Shown: positions 1-9,509 of the stretch, piece after piece
How the letters are laid out: each line of letters begins with the position of its first letter
How positions within the stretch are numbered: the stretch's first letter is position 1
Source of the DNA: an uncultured Lachnospiraceae bacterium
GTDB lineage: Bacteria; Bacillota; Clostridia; Lachnospirales; Lachnospiraceae
NCBI GenBank assembly: GCA_947629525.1
Contig: CANREB010000003.1
Location: forward strand, 1-64,000
DNA: 64,000 nt
Reading direction: 5' to 3'
Program-made: the position numbers and the translations under genes
The notes under the pieces: generated by a model
What the model saw: the letters and a program-made list of their open reading frames with translations, nothing else
Databases searched by the model: none
What the model was told of the DNA's origin: nothing

Positions 1-29
1 ATACATATCGATCAAGCTGTTTATACAAT

Positions 30-185
30 TTATTTATACAATATCTTATCCGTCTCGTTTATCTTTTTTAATATATCTTCTTCCGTAACTGCATTATCAA
101 CCGCTTCTTTCATTGTTAAGCCACAACGCACATAAGCATCATCAACAACAGTCCTTCTATATCCTATCTTACCATACTGTCTTTT
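30..185 (-). other. open frame continuing past the SGNH hydrolase stop, possible gene remnant
   Basis: Directly after the TAA of the neighbouring esterase the same minus-strand frame stays open for 51 further codons and ends at TAA (30-32). The encoded peptide looks protein-like, with an arginine-rich start, then VDDAYVRCGLTMKEA and a charged helix-like tail. I do not recognise the family. There is no ribosome site and no start before an internal ATG, which would leave 27 residues. It may be the tail of a decayed gene, a read-through extension, or chance. No other gene is visible in positions 1-185. Confidence 0.25.
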
Positions 186-1370
186 TTAACTCACAAGCAG
201 CCCCGCAATGACGAACGCAGCATTTTTAGACTTCGGATTTTTTACTATTTTTACAATATGCCCGCTCTTACTCATATCCGCCGAAAAATACAAAGCTGCA
301 ACATCCGTTCCGGTTCCCTGACCCTCGATATAATTTCCGTCAAGAGTTATAACATATTTTCCGTCAATATACACGTCGTACAAACCGAAATTTCCATACT
401 CGCTCCTTTGATAAATTATTCCGATTGCAGAAGCGTTAACAGAATAAGTGATCGAAGCGTTATCGGCACATGCACTCCAGTTACCTGTAAAATACTTGTT
501 AATGTTACCTATTCCAAAGCCTTTCATTTCCACAGGTGCGATAGTATAGCAGTTCTCTATGTGCGCATCGTTGTACATCTGCGGAGTTATAGGCTTGGGG
601 AGCGTCCAATCAGACACCTGTGCAATATTGTCAAGATTAGCATACACTTCCTCAATATACGCGCAGATAAGCGCCGCGTATATCGAATGCCCGGTGTCAT
701 TGGGATGCACGATGTCGGAAGATATTCCTTTCCATTGTATATTGCTCGTGTCAACATCAGGCATAACAGCATTGCCGTAACTTATCATCGGAAGTTTATA
801 ATATTCTCCGATAGCCGCCTCCACAGCCTGCGCGCTGTCGCCTGCCTGATTTACCGAAAAAAGAAGTATGACCGCCGGTGTGCTTGGAGCGATCAGGATC
901 CTGCGTACCAAATTTTCATAACTGTTCATCCCAAATGCAGAATATGTGTCATTAACGGCAAATTCGACAAACACTAAGTCCGGCGAATACACAAGCAGAT
1001 CTTTCTCGACACGATGAACGCCAAGATATGACGAAGTGCCTCCTACACCTGCATTGACTACATTGATTGCCGTGTTTGGGAATGTATCATGCCACCACTT
1101 ACACACAAGCGATACATATGTGTTCTCTCTGCATGACGCGTTAGCCCCTTCCGTGATCGATCCGCCGATAAATCCAAGCGTGATCTCCTCACCCGCCTCA
1201 GCTTTTCGCAGAACGGATGCAAGCCTCGTCAGATCACCATTCGGAAAATTAGTCGCACGCTCATACATATCCGAAATAAGTACTCCCGCCGCTTCCGCGC
1301 GGCTTCCAAAACTGACAAGGCATATTGCGATAAGCACAACAGCCGCCAAAATTCTACTCTTATGTTTCAT
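186..1370 (-). CDS. secreted SGNH/GDSL-family esterase
   Basis: Probable exported carbohydrate esterase. A positively charged N-terminus and hydrophobic segment, ending near the SRAEAAG stretch, form a signal peptide. The SGNH blocks follow: nucleophile Ser in GFIGGSITEGA, Gly/Asn blocks after it, VEFAVND for block III, and a C-terminal HPNDTGH holding the catalytic Asp/His. A second domain of about 130 residues, probably beta-rich, follows and could bind substrate. This class often removes acetyl groups from polysaccharides, which fits the O-acetylation genes a few kb away, but the substrate is inferred. The ATG at 1370 is chosen; a TTG three codons upstream is possible, and an AAAGG lies upstream of both. 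Confidence 0.8.
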   Translation of the reverse strand: MKHKSRILAAVVLIAICLVSFGSRAEAAGVLISDMYERATNFPNGDLTRLASVLRKAEAGEEITLGFIGGSITEGANASCRENTYVSLVCKWWHDTFPNTAINVVNAGVGGTSSYLGVHRVEKDLLVYSPDLVFVEFAVNDTYSAFGMNSYENLVRRILIAPSTPAVILLFSVNQAGDSAQAVEAAIGEYYKLPMISYGNAVMPDVDTSNIQWKGISSDIVHPNDTGHSIYAALICAYIEEVYANLDNIAQVSDWTLPKPITPQMYNDAHIENCYTIAPVEMKGFGIGNINKYFTGNWSACADNASITYSVNASAIGIIYQRSEYGNFGLYDVYIDGKYVITLDGNYIEGQGTGTDVAALYFSADMSKSGHIVKIVKNPKSKNAAFVIAGLLVS

Positions 1371-1409
1371 AGATAACAACTACCTTTCACTATAAGTACA
1401 TTATGCAGT

Positions 1410-2516
1410 CTACAAAATAACTATACTGGCATTTGAAATATCAGACAGATCGTAGCTTTTGCCTGATTTAAGCCCTATAACCTTAGGGCGCAGTACATAC
1501 TTCGGATTGTTCTCCACCACTCTCGCGCGTTCTCCCGTGCTAAGCTCAACATCCGTGCCTACGGGATACAGGATAACGCTTTCAAGGAAGCTCCTCATTA
1601 CATTGATGTCAAGCTCCTCCGTCATTGACATTATCATCTCAACGGCATCCCTTGGTGAAAACGGCTTTTTGTACGGGCGCTCCGTGACAAGCGCATCATA
1701 TATGTCCGCTACCGATATAATGCGCGCGAAAAGATTGATCTTATCCGCATCAACGCTCATCGGATATCCTCTGCCGTTCATTTTCTCGTGATGCTGTAAG
1801 ACCCCAAGCTTTATCGGATTTGAAAGGTCTTCTTTATTTTTGAGGATGCTGTAGCCAAACAGCGAGTGCTGTTTCATCATCGCAAACTCATCGTCCGTAA
1901 GCTTGCCTGCTTTATTAAGTATCTCGTTAGGTATCTTTGACTTGCCTACATCATGCAAAAGCCCCGAAATACCTATATCATATACTTCTTTATCATTCAG
2001 ACCATGCTTTTTGGCAACGATCATTGCCATCGTCGCCACGTCAACACTATGCTTAAATGTATACTCGTCGCTTATCTTGAGCGCGCTTATATCCACCGCT
2101 ATGGCATCATTATCAGAAATGGCTTTCATCAGGTCTTCCGCTATGGTACGTGAAGTGCTTGTAAATCCCTCTGACTCAGTATCGTTGTAGAGATACTGTA
2201 TACCCTCAGCCACCCGCGCTTTTACGCTCTCCGAAAGCTGCACTTTCGCCCTGTCGCTGACAGTATGCTTTTCTATCTCTTTCTGCACTGACTCGGGAAT
2301 TATGACCTTTTTCTCATCATCCACGGGAAGCTCGTCCTCTTCACCCTCGCGTACATAAATTCCCGGAATTCCCATTTTTTTGATTGAAGCTATGTGATAC
2401 TCGTCTAAGGGGGTCCTTCTGGCAATCAGTATCCTGCCTGCCCTGTCTACAATTGATTGGTCTATTATCATGCCTTTTTGCAAAGATCGTGTCCTTACAT
2501 ATTTTATAGTAACCAA
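1410..2516 (-). CDS. HD-GYP domain phosphodiesterase (c-di-GMP type)
   Basis: Predicted cytosolic cyclic-di-GMP phosphodiesterase. An N-terminal region of about 130 residues, resembling the DUF3391-type segment found in this family, precedes an HD-GYP domain with metal-binding GLLHDVGKSKIP, then a second histidine, then QHHEKMNGRGYP, the diagnostic GYP box. A short C-terminal domain follows, as is usual. The frame opens with GTG, but that codon abuts the GGGGAGG ribosome site; the TTG three codons in sits 8 bases from it and is the better start. A TTGACT/TAAAAT promoter lies just upstream, so the gene is transcribed separately from the protease before it. The family assignment is strong; the activity is inferred. 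Confidence 0.88.
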   Translation of the reverse strand: MVTIKYVRTRSLQKGMIIDQSIVDRAGRILIARRTPLDEYHIASIKKMGIPGIYVREGEEDELPVDDEKKVIIPESVQKEIEKHTVSDRAKVQLSESVKARVAEGIQYLYNDTESEGFTSTSRTIAEDLMKAISDNDAIAVDISALKISDEYTFKHSVDVATMAMIVAKKHGLNDKEVYDIGISGLLHDVGKSKIPNEILNKAGKLTDDEFAMMKQHSLFGYSILKNKEDLSNPIKLGVLQHHEKMNGRGYPMSVDADKINLFARIISVADIYDALVTERPYKKPFSPRDAVEMIMSMTEELDINVMRSFLESVILYPVGTDVELSTGERARVVENNPKYVLRPKVIGLKSGKSYDLSDISNASIVIL

Positions 2517-2538
2517 GGTCTGCACCTCCCCTTATAGT

Positions 2539-2567
2539 ATTTTACATTATACTTGCCACAAAGTCAA
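2539..2567 (-). promoter_or_regulatory. sigma-A-type promoter of the HD-GYP gene
   Basis: On the minus strand, -35 TTGACT (2562-2567) and -10 TAAAAT (2539-2544) are separated by exactly 17 bases and lie about 20 bases before the ribosome site of the HD-GYP gene. Confidence 0.6.
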
Positions 2568-2570
2568 TTC

Positions 2571-4049
2571 TTATAAAGGCAGACTTCCCGATAAACAAAA
2601 CGCTCCCCATCCTGTTTTGCTGTCCGGGCGGTACGGTATTCCCCTTATAGGGCGCGCTCCTTTTATAAGGTACGCTTTCAGCTTCTGTCCGAACAAAAAC
2701 GGGTCATTTCCTCTTACTATACCCCACTCCATCATAAGCGCCGCACTGCCCGACACTATGGGCGCCGCGAACGAAGTGCCCGAAACGCGCTCATAACCTC
2801 CGTTTGGCACAGGTACTGCTATATCGACTCCGGGCGCGGACAGATCCGGCTTTGTGACCGCCGCGATACCGTCATTATAACGGTATACATATCCTCTCCC
2901 CGAAAAGTCCGCATAACTTTGCGTAAGCGCATCATACGCGCCTACTGTGACCGCACGCTGCGATGTTGCGGGTATCGTGATCGTCATTTCGGGGGTCGGC
3001 AGAAAAAAGCCCGTTCCCGCATTTCTCACGGCGTAACTTGGCAGATAAAAACGATACTCACCCGTCACAATATTTACAGCCTTAAACTCAAAACGCCATA
3101 TGCCTTCGTCTATGTAACTTCTATCGCCTGCGGGAATCATATCTATGTAAATTTCCTGACTTGCGCTGTATGGAAGCGGTTCCCCAAAATAACATAAAAG
3201 TTCTGTCTGCCCAAGCGTGCGCCGCGCTGTTTCTGCCGTCTTTAAACTACCTGTTTCCAACAGGACACGTTCACCTGACGGCGATACTACTGTCATATCG
3301 TAGACATCCTGATAGTTTTTCCACAACTGTACGCTAAGGCTTGTTTCATAACTTGCCACGGAAAGCTCCACCCCGTCGCTGTCCTGCACTTTTCCCGCCG
3401 TATGCCCCCTTGAAGCGCCCTCATTTCCGCTTCCTATTATGACTGACGTTTTACCTATCTCGGAAGCATTATCTATAAAGCGCTCCAAAAGCGAATTGCC
3501 CATATGATCGCCGTAGGTATTTCCGAAGCTTATATTTACCACAACAGGTTGGTTAAGCTCTACTCCCAGATTGACCGCATAGTTTATCCCCCGCATAAGC
3601 TGTGTGGTTCTTGGAAACGAGCCGGGAAGCGGATTGCCAAGTTTGACGACAAGTATATCCGCCTTTTGTGCAACACCGATGTCTGTTCCTGCCGCCACTC
3701 CCGCAACAGCAGTTCCGTGCCCCGACAAATCTATAACAGGCACCCGCCTTTGTCCGTCTTTACGTCCCAAGGCAAGTGCCTCATCAATCATTTCCCTTGT
3801 ATATAACACGCCCTCCCTATACCCTTTTGGGGGCATAAGCCCCTGCCGTTCATCGGGCGCCGCGGTCTGATCCCATATGCCTATGAGCCTTGTCGCACCG
3901 TCTGAGTCCGTAAACTCGGGAAGGAAGTAATCGATCCCGCTGTCAAGCACTGCAATGATAACGCCTTCCCCCGTAAGATACGGATTTTTCCGCGTTACCT
4001 GCCATATGCATGAAGCTTCCTTGGACGCGTCATTATTAAGAAAATCCAT
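2571..4049 (-). CDS. S8 family subtilisin-like serine protease
   Basis: Subtilase with a complete Asp/His/Ser triad: AVLDSGIDYF near residue 35, LSGHGTAVAGVAAG near residue 110, and SGTSFAAPIVSG near residue 430. Between His and Ser lies an insertion of about 150 residues, the layout of clostridial Csp-type germination proteases and related S8 enzymes. No signal peptide and no clear prodomain are visible, since the catalytic Asp block starts within the first 40 residues, so a cytoplasmic or spore-associated location is plausible. The start has GAGGA six bases upstream. It follows the DHHW/MBOAT genes in the same direction. Substrate unknown; a Csp role would be speculation. Confidence 0.85.
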   Translation of the reverse strand: MDFLNNDASKEASCIWQVTRKNPYLTGEGVIIAVLDSGIDYFLPEFTDSDGATRLIGIWDQTAAPDERQGLMPPKGYREGVLYTREMIDEALALGRKDGQRRVPVIDLSGHGTAVAGVAAGTDIGVAQKADILVVKLGNPLPGSFPRTTQLMRGINYAVNLGVELNQPVVVNISFGNTYGDHMGNSLLERFIDNASEIGKTSVIIGSGNEGASRGHTAGKVQDSDGVELSVASYETSLSVQLWKNYQDVYDMTVVSPSGERVLLETGSLKTAETARRTLGQTELLCYFGEPLPYSASQEIYIDMIPAGDRSYIDEGIWRFEFKAVNIVTGEYRFYLPSYAVRNAGTGFFLPTPEMTITIPATSQRAVTVGAYDALTQSYADFSGRGYVYRYNDGIAAVTKPDLSAPGVDIAVPVPNGGYERVSGTSFAAPIVSGSAALMMEWGIVRGNDPFLFGQKLKAYLIKGARPIRGIPYRPDSKTGWGAFCLSGSLPL

Positions 4050-4106
4050 ATAAATCCTCTTTATAATATTTTCTTAATACATTATATACCTGTATATCCT
4101 CTTTTA

Positions 4107-5243
4107 TTAATCCTGGAACTCCCTTAAATTAGAGTTACCGAACATCTCACAATATCTCTCAGCCCTTTCCCATATCACGACATCGGGCTTGTATTCATCG
4201 TACATGTCAGTCGTAAACGTGTCGGGATGCACCCACTCGACTTTATCTGCGGAATAATATCCCTTGCACACATTCGACAAAAATCCTCCAAACGAATCTC
4301 CGATAAACAACAATACCTGATCATGATACTGTGACGGATCTGCTGAATCTTTTTCAAAAACATACACGGTATCTGCCATGTATTGTTCATCTGTTGACAA
4401 TCCTGCCATATACGCCAGATCACCTGCATATGTTGTCGAATCTATCCTGAAATCAACGCTGTCAAGCGGTGCGAATGTGCCGTATGCCTCTTTGAAAAGT
4501 TCCTGGATCATTACGAACGAACCCTTATAATTGCTGTGCGTATCTGTATTATAATAAAGCTGCGTCTCGTCTTTCGCCTTGATAAGCGCATCCTTTGGGT
4601 ATGCAAATACAAGATCCGTATGCTCGTTTATATATTCCGCAAGCTGCTCACCGCGCGACACTTCGTTTACGCGCGCTATAGTATCGGGCATATTTTCCGG
4701 ATATATGATCTCCTTGTTCGGGGCGCACATCGCGTAAAATTCAATTCCCCTTGACGCAAGATAGTCACGCGTTGCGACAAGATTTGCCGCGATCGCTTCA
4801 AGTTCATCGTCAGTGAAATGATTTATCCCCATATAGTCCCACAGCGGATGCCCGTCCTGTTCAGTCTTATAAAAGAGCATATTGTTTTTACCAAGCAGTA
4901 CCTGCGTTGACTCTATATAAGTTCCTCCTGTCAAAAGCGATGTTATCGAAGTATTGAAGGCGATAAGCCTTGTCCTGCCAAAAAGCCCTTCCGTAAAGTT
5001 GTTTAATGTCTTTTGAAGCTTCATAAACGCTGTCTCGGATTCAGCCTGCGCGGCAGCGGCATTTTCATCTGCCTGCTCACTTTCGGGTTCCTGAAGCGCA
5101 CCGTTGTTCTCAAGTACCTCGCGCTGTTCATCACTTAATCCTTCATCGGCGGGCACGGCAATATTCCTGACAATCGTTACAACAGGAACGACCAGTATGA
5201 AAACCATAAAAAATATTGCTATCCATTTGTTTCTCTTTTCCAT
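4107..5243 (-). CDS. DHHW/AlgX-like protein, surface polysaccharide O-acetylation partner
   Basis: Membrane-anchored extracytoplasmic protein with one N-terminal transmembrane helix (about residues 8-28), an acidic linker, and an SGNH-like acetyltransferase domain related to AlgX/AlgJ. The family signature is seen as YYNTDTHSNYKG, with Asp and His, and later LLFIGDSFGGF, carrying the catalytic Ser. In this family the protein takes acetyl groups exported by an MBOAT partner and puts them on a surface glycan. The MBOAT gene lies immediately upstream in the same operon, 27 bases away, as is standard for the pair. Which glycan is modified cannot be read from the sequence. Confidence 0.82.
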   Translation of the reverse strand: MEKRNKWIAIFFMVFILVVPVVTIVRNIAVPADEGLSDEQREVLENNGALQEPESEQADENAAAAQAESETAFMKLQKTLNNFTEGLFGRTRLIAFNTSITSLLTGGTYIESTQVLLGKNNMLFYKTEQDGHPLWDYMGINHFTDDELEAIAANLVATRDYLASRGIEFYAMCAPNKEIIYPENMPDTIARVNEVSRGEQLAEYINEHTDLVFAYPKDALIKAKDETQLYYNTDTHSNYKGSFVMIQELFKEAYGTFAPLDSVDFRIDSTTYAGDLAYMAGLSTDEQYMADTVYVFEKDSADPSQYHDQVLLFIGDSFGGFLSNVCKGYYSADKVEWVHPDTFTTDMYDEYKPDVVIWERAERYCEMFGNSNLREFQD

Positions 5244-5270
5244 TTGAATTAACCTTCCTTATAGTATGCG

Positions 5271-6680
5271 TCAAAAGTCAAAATAGATGAACGGGTTGTA
5301 CGCATTGTTGCTTATGAATGATACGCTTACCACCAGACACACGATCACGCCAAGTGCATATACTGTCTGCCATACTCTGCTGCCCTTAAGCTTTTCATCT
5401 ATCTTTGGCATGATCGGCGCGCTTCCGACTATCGCAAACACAAAATATATCCAGTTTTGTTTAATGTACGCCCATATCGCCTTGTCAACAAGTCCTTTGG
5501 CACCAATGCCGAACATCGCTTTGACATACAGGAAAGCATTTCCCATCCCCGTAGACCTGAATATTACCCATCCGATGATCACAAGCACCATAGTGTAAAT
5601 ATGTCCCCACCAGTAACTCTTCTCGTTTAATCCGCTAAACCGCTCAAATGTCAGTATCACAAAATACATAAGCCCCCACGCTATAAATGTCCAGTTAGCG
5701 CCATGCCACATACCCGTGAGAAGCCACACCACGAAAAGATTGAAGATGAGTCTTGGTTTTGATACCCTGTTTCCGCCAAGCGGGATATATACATAGTCGC
5801 GAAACCATGTCTGCATTGAAATATGCCATCTGCGCCAAAATTCCGAAACCGTTTTTGATATATACGGATATCTGAAGTTTTCCTCAAAGTGAAATCCAAA
5901 CATCTGTCCCAAACCTATAGCCATATCAGAATATCCCGAAAAATCAAAGAATATCTGGAATGTATAGGCGATCGCACCAAGCCATGCCATACCCGCCGAC
6001 GCCTGAAACTCACCGTTTATGATAAGTCCGAACGCGTTATCGGCGATAACAGCCATATTATTCGCAATGAGCACTTTTTTGCCAAGACCTATGCAGAAAC
6101 GCGTAACTCCCGCTGAAAAATCGCTGAGATTTTCTTCCCTGTGCTCGATCTGTTTTGCGACTGTCTCATATCTTACTATAGGACCTGCTATAAGCTGTGG
6201 GAAAAGCGAAACGTAAAGTCCCACGTTAAGCGGGTTATACTGCACATTGCCGCGCTTTCTGTACACGTCGATAACATACGACATTGCCTGAAAAGTAAAA
6301 AACGAAATGCCTATCGGAAGAGTTACTTCAGGCACGGGTATCTGCGTATGTGCGAAGCGGTTTATCTGAAGCACAGTAAATTCGCTGTATTTAAACCATC
6401 CCAATGTACCTATATTGACAGCCACCAAAAGTATGAACACGATAGTCCTGATGACCTTGTTATCGCGAAATCTGTCAACCAATATTCCAAAAAGCCAGTT
6501 CACCAATATCGTGCCTATCATCAAAAACACATATACAGGCTCGCCCCATGCATAGAAAAACAAACTCGCGATAAGAAGAAATATATTCTTTAATTTAGTA
6601 GTCTTTCTCAAAAACGCATAATATATGACTAACACTGTCGGAAGAAAGACAAACAGAAAAATCTCACTTGGAAATAGCAT
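5271..6680 (-). CDS. MBOAT family O-acyltransferase (AlgI/DltB-like)
   Basis: Polytopic membrane protein of 469 residues with about ten hydrophobic segments, the usual size of AlgI-like MBOAT enzymes. It carries the family core (an EFWRRWHISMQTWFRDYVYI stretch) and the essential histidine in LTGMWHGANWTFIAWG. It is expected to move acyl, probably acetyl, groups across the membrane for O-acetylation of an external polysaccharide by the DHHW protein encoded next. The start has GGAGG with a spacing of 6, ten bases after dapF. Confidence 0.92.
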   Translation of the reverse strand: MLFPSEIFLFVFLPTVLVIYYAFLRKTTKLKNIFLLIASLFFYAWGEPVYVFLMIGTILVNWLFGILVDRFRDNKVIRTIVFILLVAVNIGTLGWFKYSEFTVLQINRFAHTQIPVPEVTLPIGISFFTFQAMSYVIDVYRKRGNVQYNPLNVGLYVSLFPQLIAGPIVRYETVAKQIEHREENLSDFSAGVTRFCIGLGKKVLIANNMAVIADNAFGLIINGEFQASAGMAWLGAIAYTFQIFFDFSGYSDMAIGLGQMFGFHFEENFRYPYISKTVSEFWRRWHISMQTWFRDYVYIPLGGNRVSKPRLIFNLFVVWLLTGMWHGANWTFIAWGLMYFVILTFERFSGLNEKSYWWGHIYTMVLVIIGWVIFRSTGMGNAFLYVKAMFGIGAKGLVDKAIWAYIKQNWIYFVFAIVGSAPIMPKIDEKLKGSRVWQTVYALGVIVCLVVSVSFISNNAYNPFIYFDF

Positions 6681-6689
6681 GATACCCTC

Positions 6690-7544
6690 CTAATCAATAT
6701 CCGTTTCACCGTCAAACACGCTTACGGCAGGTCCTGTCATATAGACAATATCGTTTTCCCTGTCCCATTCACATGTAAGCTCGCCGCCAAGCAGTCTGAC
6801 TGTGATCTTGTCTTCGGTATACCCGTTGAGTATGCATGCTACCGTTGTCGCACAGCTTCCCGTACCGCATGCAAGCGTTTCGCCTGTACCGCGTTCCCAC
6901 ACGCGCATCTGCACCGAATTTCTGTCAATGACTTTCACAAACTCCGTATTTACACGCTGAGGAAAACGCTCATGATTTTCAAATTCGGGTCCTATCTTTT
7001 CTATATCAAGAGAGTTCAGATCATCTATATCATTCATAAACACTACCGCATGCGGATTACCCATCGAAACACATGTCATCTTATATGTTTTCCCGCCTGC
7101 TTTTATCTCTTCATCTATAACTTTCTCATTATCGGATATCACAGGTATCTCTCCCGCATTGAGTACAGGCGCCCCCATATTTACGCGCACCTTCGATACC
7201 TTATTATCAGCGTCTGTCGTCAGTTCGAGATATTTCACCTTACCAAAGCTCTCTACCGTAATATTTTTCTTATCTGTAAGCCCTCTGTCATAGACATACT
7301 TTGCCACGCACCTTATTCCGTTCCCGCACATCTGTGAGCGGCTTCCGTCCGCATTGTACATCTCCATCTCGAACTCTGCCTGCTTCCCCTTATTAATAAA
7401 TATCACTCCATCGCCGCCTATACCAAAATGTCTGTCGCTCAGGCATCTTACAAGTTCAGGTTTTCTGCCCTCGTCAATGTGTTCTTTTATCCCATTGATA
7501 TAGATGTAATCATTGCCGCATCCTTCCATCTTAGTAAATCTCAT
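6690..7544 (-). CDS. dapF: diaminopimelate epimerase
   Basis: Converts LL- to meso-diaminopimelate for lysine and peptidoglycan synthesis in the cytoplasm. Both catalytic cysteines are present in their normal settings, SQMCGNGIRC near residue 75 and ETLACGTGSCAT near residue 220, and the 284-residue length is typical. The N-terminus begins MRFTKMEGCGNDY with GGGAGG upstream. It is the only lysine/wall-precursor gene in this operon and sits between manC and the MBOAT gene. Confidence 0.96.
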   Translation of the reverse strand: MRFTKMEGCGNDYIYINGIKEHIDEGRKPELVRCLSDRHFGIGGDGVIFINKGKQAEFEMEMYNADGSRSQMCGNGIRCVAKYVYDRGLTDKKNITVESFGKVKYLELTTDADNKVSKVRVNMGAPVLNAGEIPVISDNEKVIDEEIKAGGKTYKMTCVSMGNPHAVVFMNDIDDLNSLDIEKIGPEFENHERFPQRVNTEFVKVIDRNSVQMRVWERGTGETLACGTGSCATTVACILNGYTEDKITVRLLGGELTCEWDRENDIVYMTGPAVSVFDGETDID

Positions 7545-7573
7545 AGGTTATTCCTCCCCGCCGGCACTTAGTG

Positions 7574-8896
7574 CTACCAGCTCCATTCAAATGTCTCTGC
7601 ATCATCTTCCGTTACATCCTCGCCGATCTGTACGGAAATCATCTGCATATCTTCAAATGCCCTTATCGCATGTTTTTTGCCGCGTCTGATCGAAATCGTA
7701 TCTCCGCATGAAAGCTTCATAATACAACCGTCAACCACAAGCTCGCCACTGCCGTTCACTACTGTTATGACTTCGTCCTTATAATGATGAAGCTGATAGT
7801 CCTGAGACATTCCTGCCTTAATGATAGCATGCTTTGTTATTGATTTTGTGCCGTCTTTATATCGGCTGTAGTCGTATACCTTGTATTCGCCCCAGCGTTT
7901 CTCCTCATACATCGGACGTTCCGCGATATTCTCCACGTATGGCTTAATATATGAACTTTTGTGCTTATCCGACACCAAAATACCATCGGGGCTTGCCGCG
8001 ATGACCAAATTCTGTGTGCCAAGCGCCACTACGGGAATCGAAAGTTCATTTATAACATGAGTGTTGACACACTCTTCTCCCATAGTCACGTCGCCAATGC
8101 TTTCCTCTTCCATTTCCTCTGTGAGTGTATTCCATGTACCGATATCTTTCCAACCGCCGCTGTATGGTACTACGGCAAGTGACTCTGCCTTTTCCACCAC
8201 TTCATAGTCAAAGCTGTCTTTTTTTAACTGCGCATAATTGTCCGTGACATATGCAAAATCCCTGTTCTCTAAATATTTATCGGCTATGTCCATAAGGTAT
8301 CTGAGTTTAAACGCAAACACGCCCGCATTCCAAAGAGCGCCTTTCTCTATAAGATCCCGCGCCGTCTTCTCGTCAGGTTTCTCTTTAAAACCGGTAACAT
8401 TTCCGCTGCCGTCCGTTATAATATAACCATATTTTTCAGACGGATATGATGGCGATATCCCCATCAGTACTATGTCTGCCGCATTCTTTTGAACTTCCTC
8501 ATCCATTTTCAGAAAAGTTTCAAAATATTCTATGTCAACATACGGATCAACAGGAAGGACGATAACCGTTTCGTCAAGATCCGTCTTTTTCCTTGTCTCG
8601 AGATATGACGCGGCAAGTACAATAGCGGGAAATGTGTTTCTGCGTTCAGGTTCTACCACTATATCGACATCATTCTGAAGCTGACCTTTTATAGCCTCCA
8701 CCTGCGACGCCGAAGTCGCCACGACAATATTCGCCCTGATCCCCGCTTTCACTATCTGACGATACACTCGCTGTACCATAGATTCATGACGGTCACTGCC
8801 GTCAGACAAAAGCTTTAAGAACTGCTTTGACCGTACTTCGTTTGAGAGAGGCCAAAGACGCTTGCCTGACCCTCCTGATAGCAAAACTATGTTCAT
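7574..8896 (-). CDS. manC: mannose-1-phosphate guanylyltransferase / cupin-type isomerase
   Basis: Makes GDP-mannose. The N-terminal nucleotidyltransferase domain opens with the signature GGSGKRLWPLS and continues through FKEKPD and NAGVFAF motifs. The C-terminal about 110 residues form the type II isomerase cupin (RWGEYKVYDY, then HHYKDEVITVVNGSGEL). At 440 residues it matches bifunctional ManC/CpsB proteins. The ATG at 8896 is preferred over the longer frame start at 8908, because the latter overlaps the GGAGG that serves this ATG. GDP-mannose could feed a surface glycan; no GDP-sugar-modifying gene is adjacent. Confidence 0.9.
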   Translation of the reverse strand: MNIVLLSGGSGKRLWPLSNEVRSKQFLKLLSDGSDRHESMVQRVYRQIVKAGIRANIVVATSASQVEAIKGQLQNDVDIVVEPERRNTFPAIVLAASYLETRKKTDLDETVIVLPVDPYVDIEYFETFLKMDEEVQKNAADIVLMGISPSYPSEKYGYIITDGSGNVTGFKEKPDEKTARDLIEKGALWNAGVFAFKLRYLMDIADKYLENRDFAYVTDNYAQLKKDSFDYEVVEKAESLAVVPYSGGWKDIGTWNTLTEEMEEESIGDVTMGEECVNTHVINELSIPVVALGTQNLVIAASPDGILVSDKHKSSYIKPYVENIAERPMYEEKRWGEYKVYDYSRYKDGTKSITKHAIIKAGMSQDYQLHHYKDEVITVVNGSGELVVDGCIMKLSCGDTISIRRGKKHAIRAFEDMQMISVQIGEDVTEDDAETFEWSW

Positions 8897-8915
8897 ATAT
8901 TCCTCCATTTTCCTT

Positions 8916-9461
8916 CTAAACCATAACGGCTAATACCATCCGTGCCGTTTCTACAAGACCTGTGCCGTTATCCATGCTGTGTTTCTGCAGATAACGGTGT
9001 GCTTCGTCCTCAGTCATATTATTGCGTTCCATCAAAAGTGCCTTTGCTTCCGATATGACTGCGGCGTCCTCTTCACTCCTTATTTTCGGTTTATCTCTGT
9101 ATTTCTTTTTGCGGCGCATGACATTCTGTGCCATAAGCCCTACCGTACTTACAAGTTCATGAACTTTGAGCGGCATAGCAAGACTCATTATCCCATCACC
9201 CGCTGCCTCCGCCAATATCTTCTGCGATGCCATAACCAGCATTTCAAAGCCTGACGGAAGATTGCTGTGAAGTTCCATACAAACCATATCAGCAAGCCTG
9301 TAGCCGCTGACTATAATGCCGTCATGAAAATCATCCGCATAATTCAATGCCTGCGCTCCTGACGTACATACAGCCGTTACGCTTATTCCATTCCTCACCA
9401 ATATATTTTTAATGCTCTTGGCATCCTCTATCCTGGCAAAGACTACTATTATATTAGTCAC
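8916..9461 (-). CDS. ANTAR-domain response regulator (antiterminator)
   Basis: RNA-binding antiterminator. A pseudo-receiver-like domain (residues 1 to about 120) is joined by a basic linker to a C-terminal ANTAR domain, seen as EAKALLMERNNMTEDEAHRY. Canonical phospho-acceptor residues are not obvious. Clostridia often keep such a regulator beside glnA, as here, where it is encoded 48 bases downstream. It probably acts on nitrogen-metabolism transcripts by stabilising a two-hairpin antitermination RNA. I saw no such RNA in the glnA leader. The GTG at 9461 lies 7 bases from GGAGG; the ATG two codons earlier abuts it. Confidence 0.85.
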   Translation of the reverse strand: MTNIIVVFARIEDAKSIKNILVRNGISVTAVCTSGAQALNYADDFHDGIIVSGYRLADMVCMELHSNLPSGFEMLVMASQKILAEAAGDGIMSLAMPLKVHELVSTVGLMAQNVMRRKKKYRDKPKIRSEEDAAVISEAKALLMERNNMTEDEAHRYLQKHSMDNGTGLVETARMVLAVMV

Positions 9462-9509
9462 CGGCATACCTCCACATCATATCATCCTATAATATTCAAT
9501 GAAGATATG

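Noticed and set aside
258..977. Long plus-strand open frame opposite the SGNH esterase
   Set aside because: It is antisense to a clear signal-peptide/SGNH gene, has no ribosome site, and its translation shows no family pattern.
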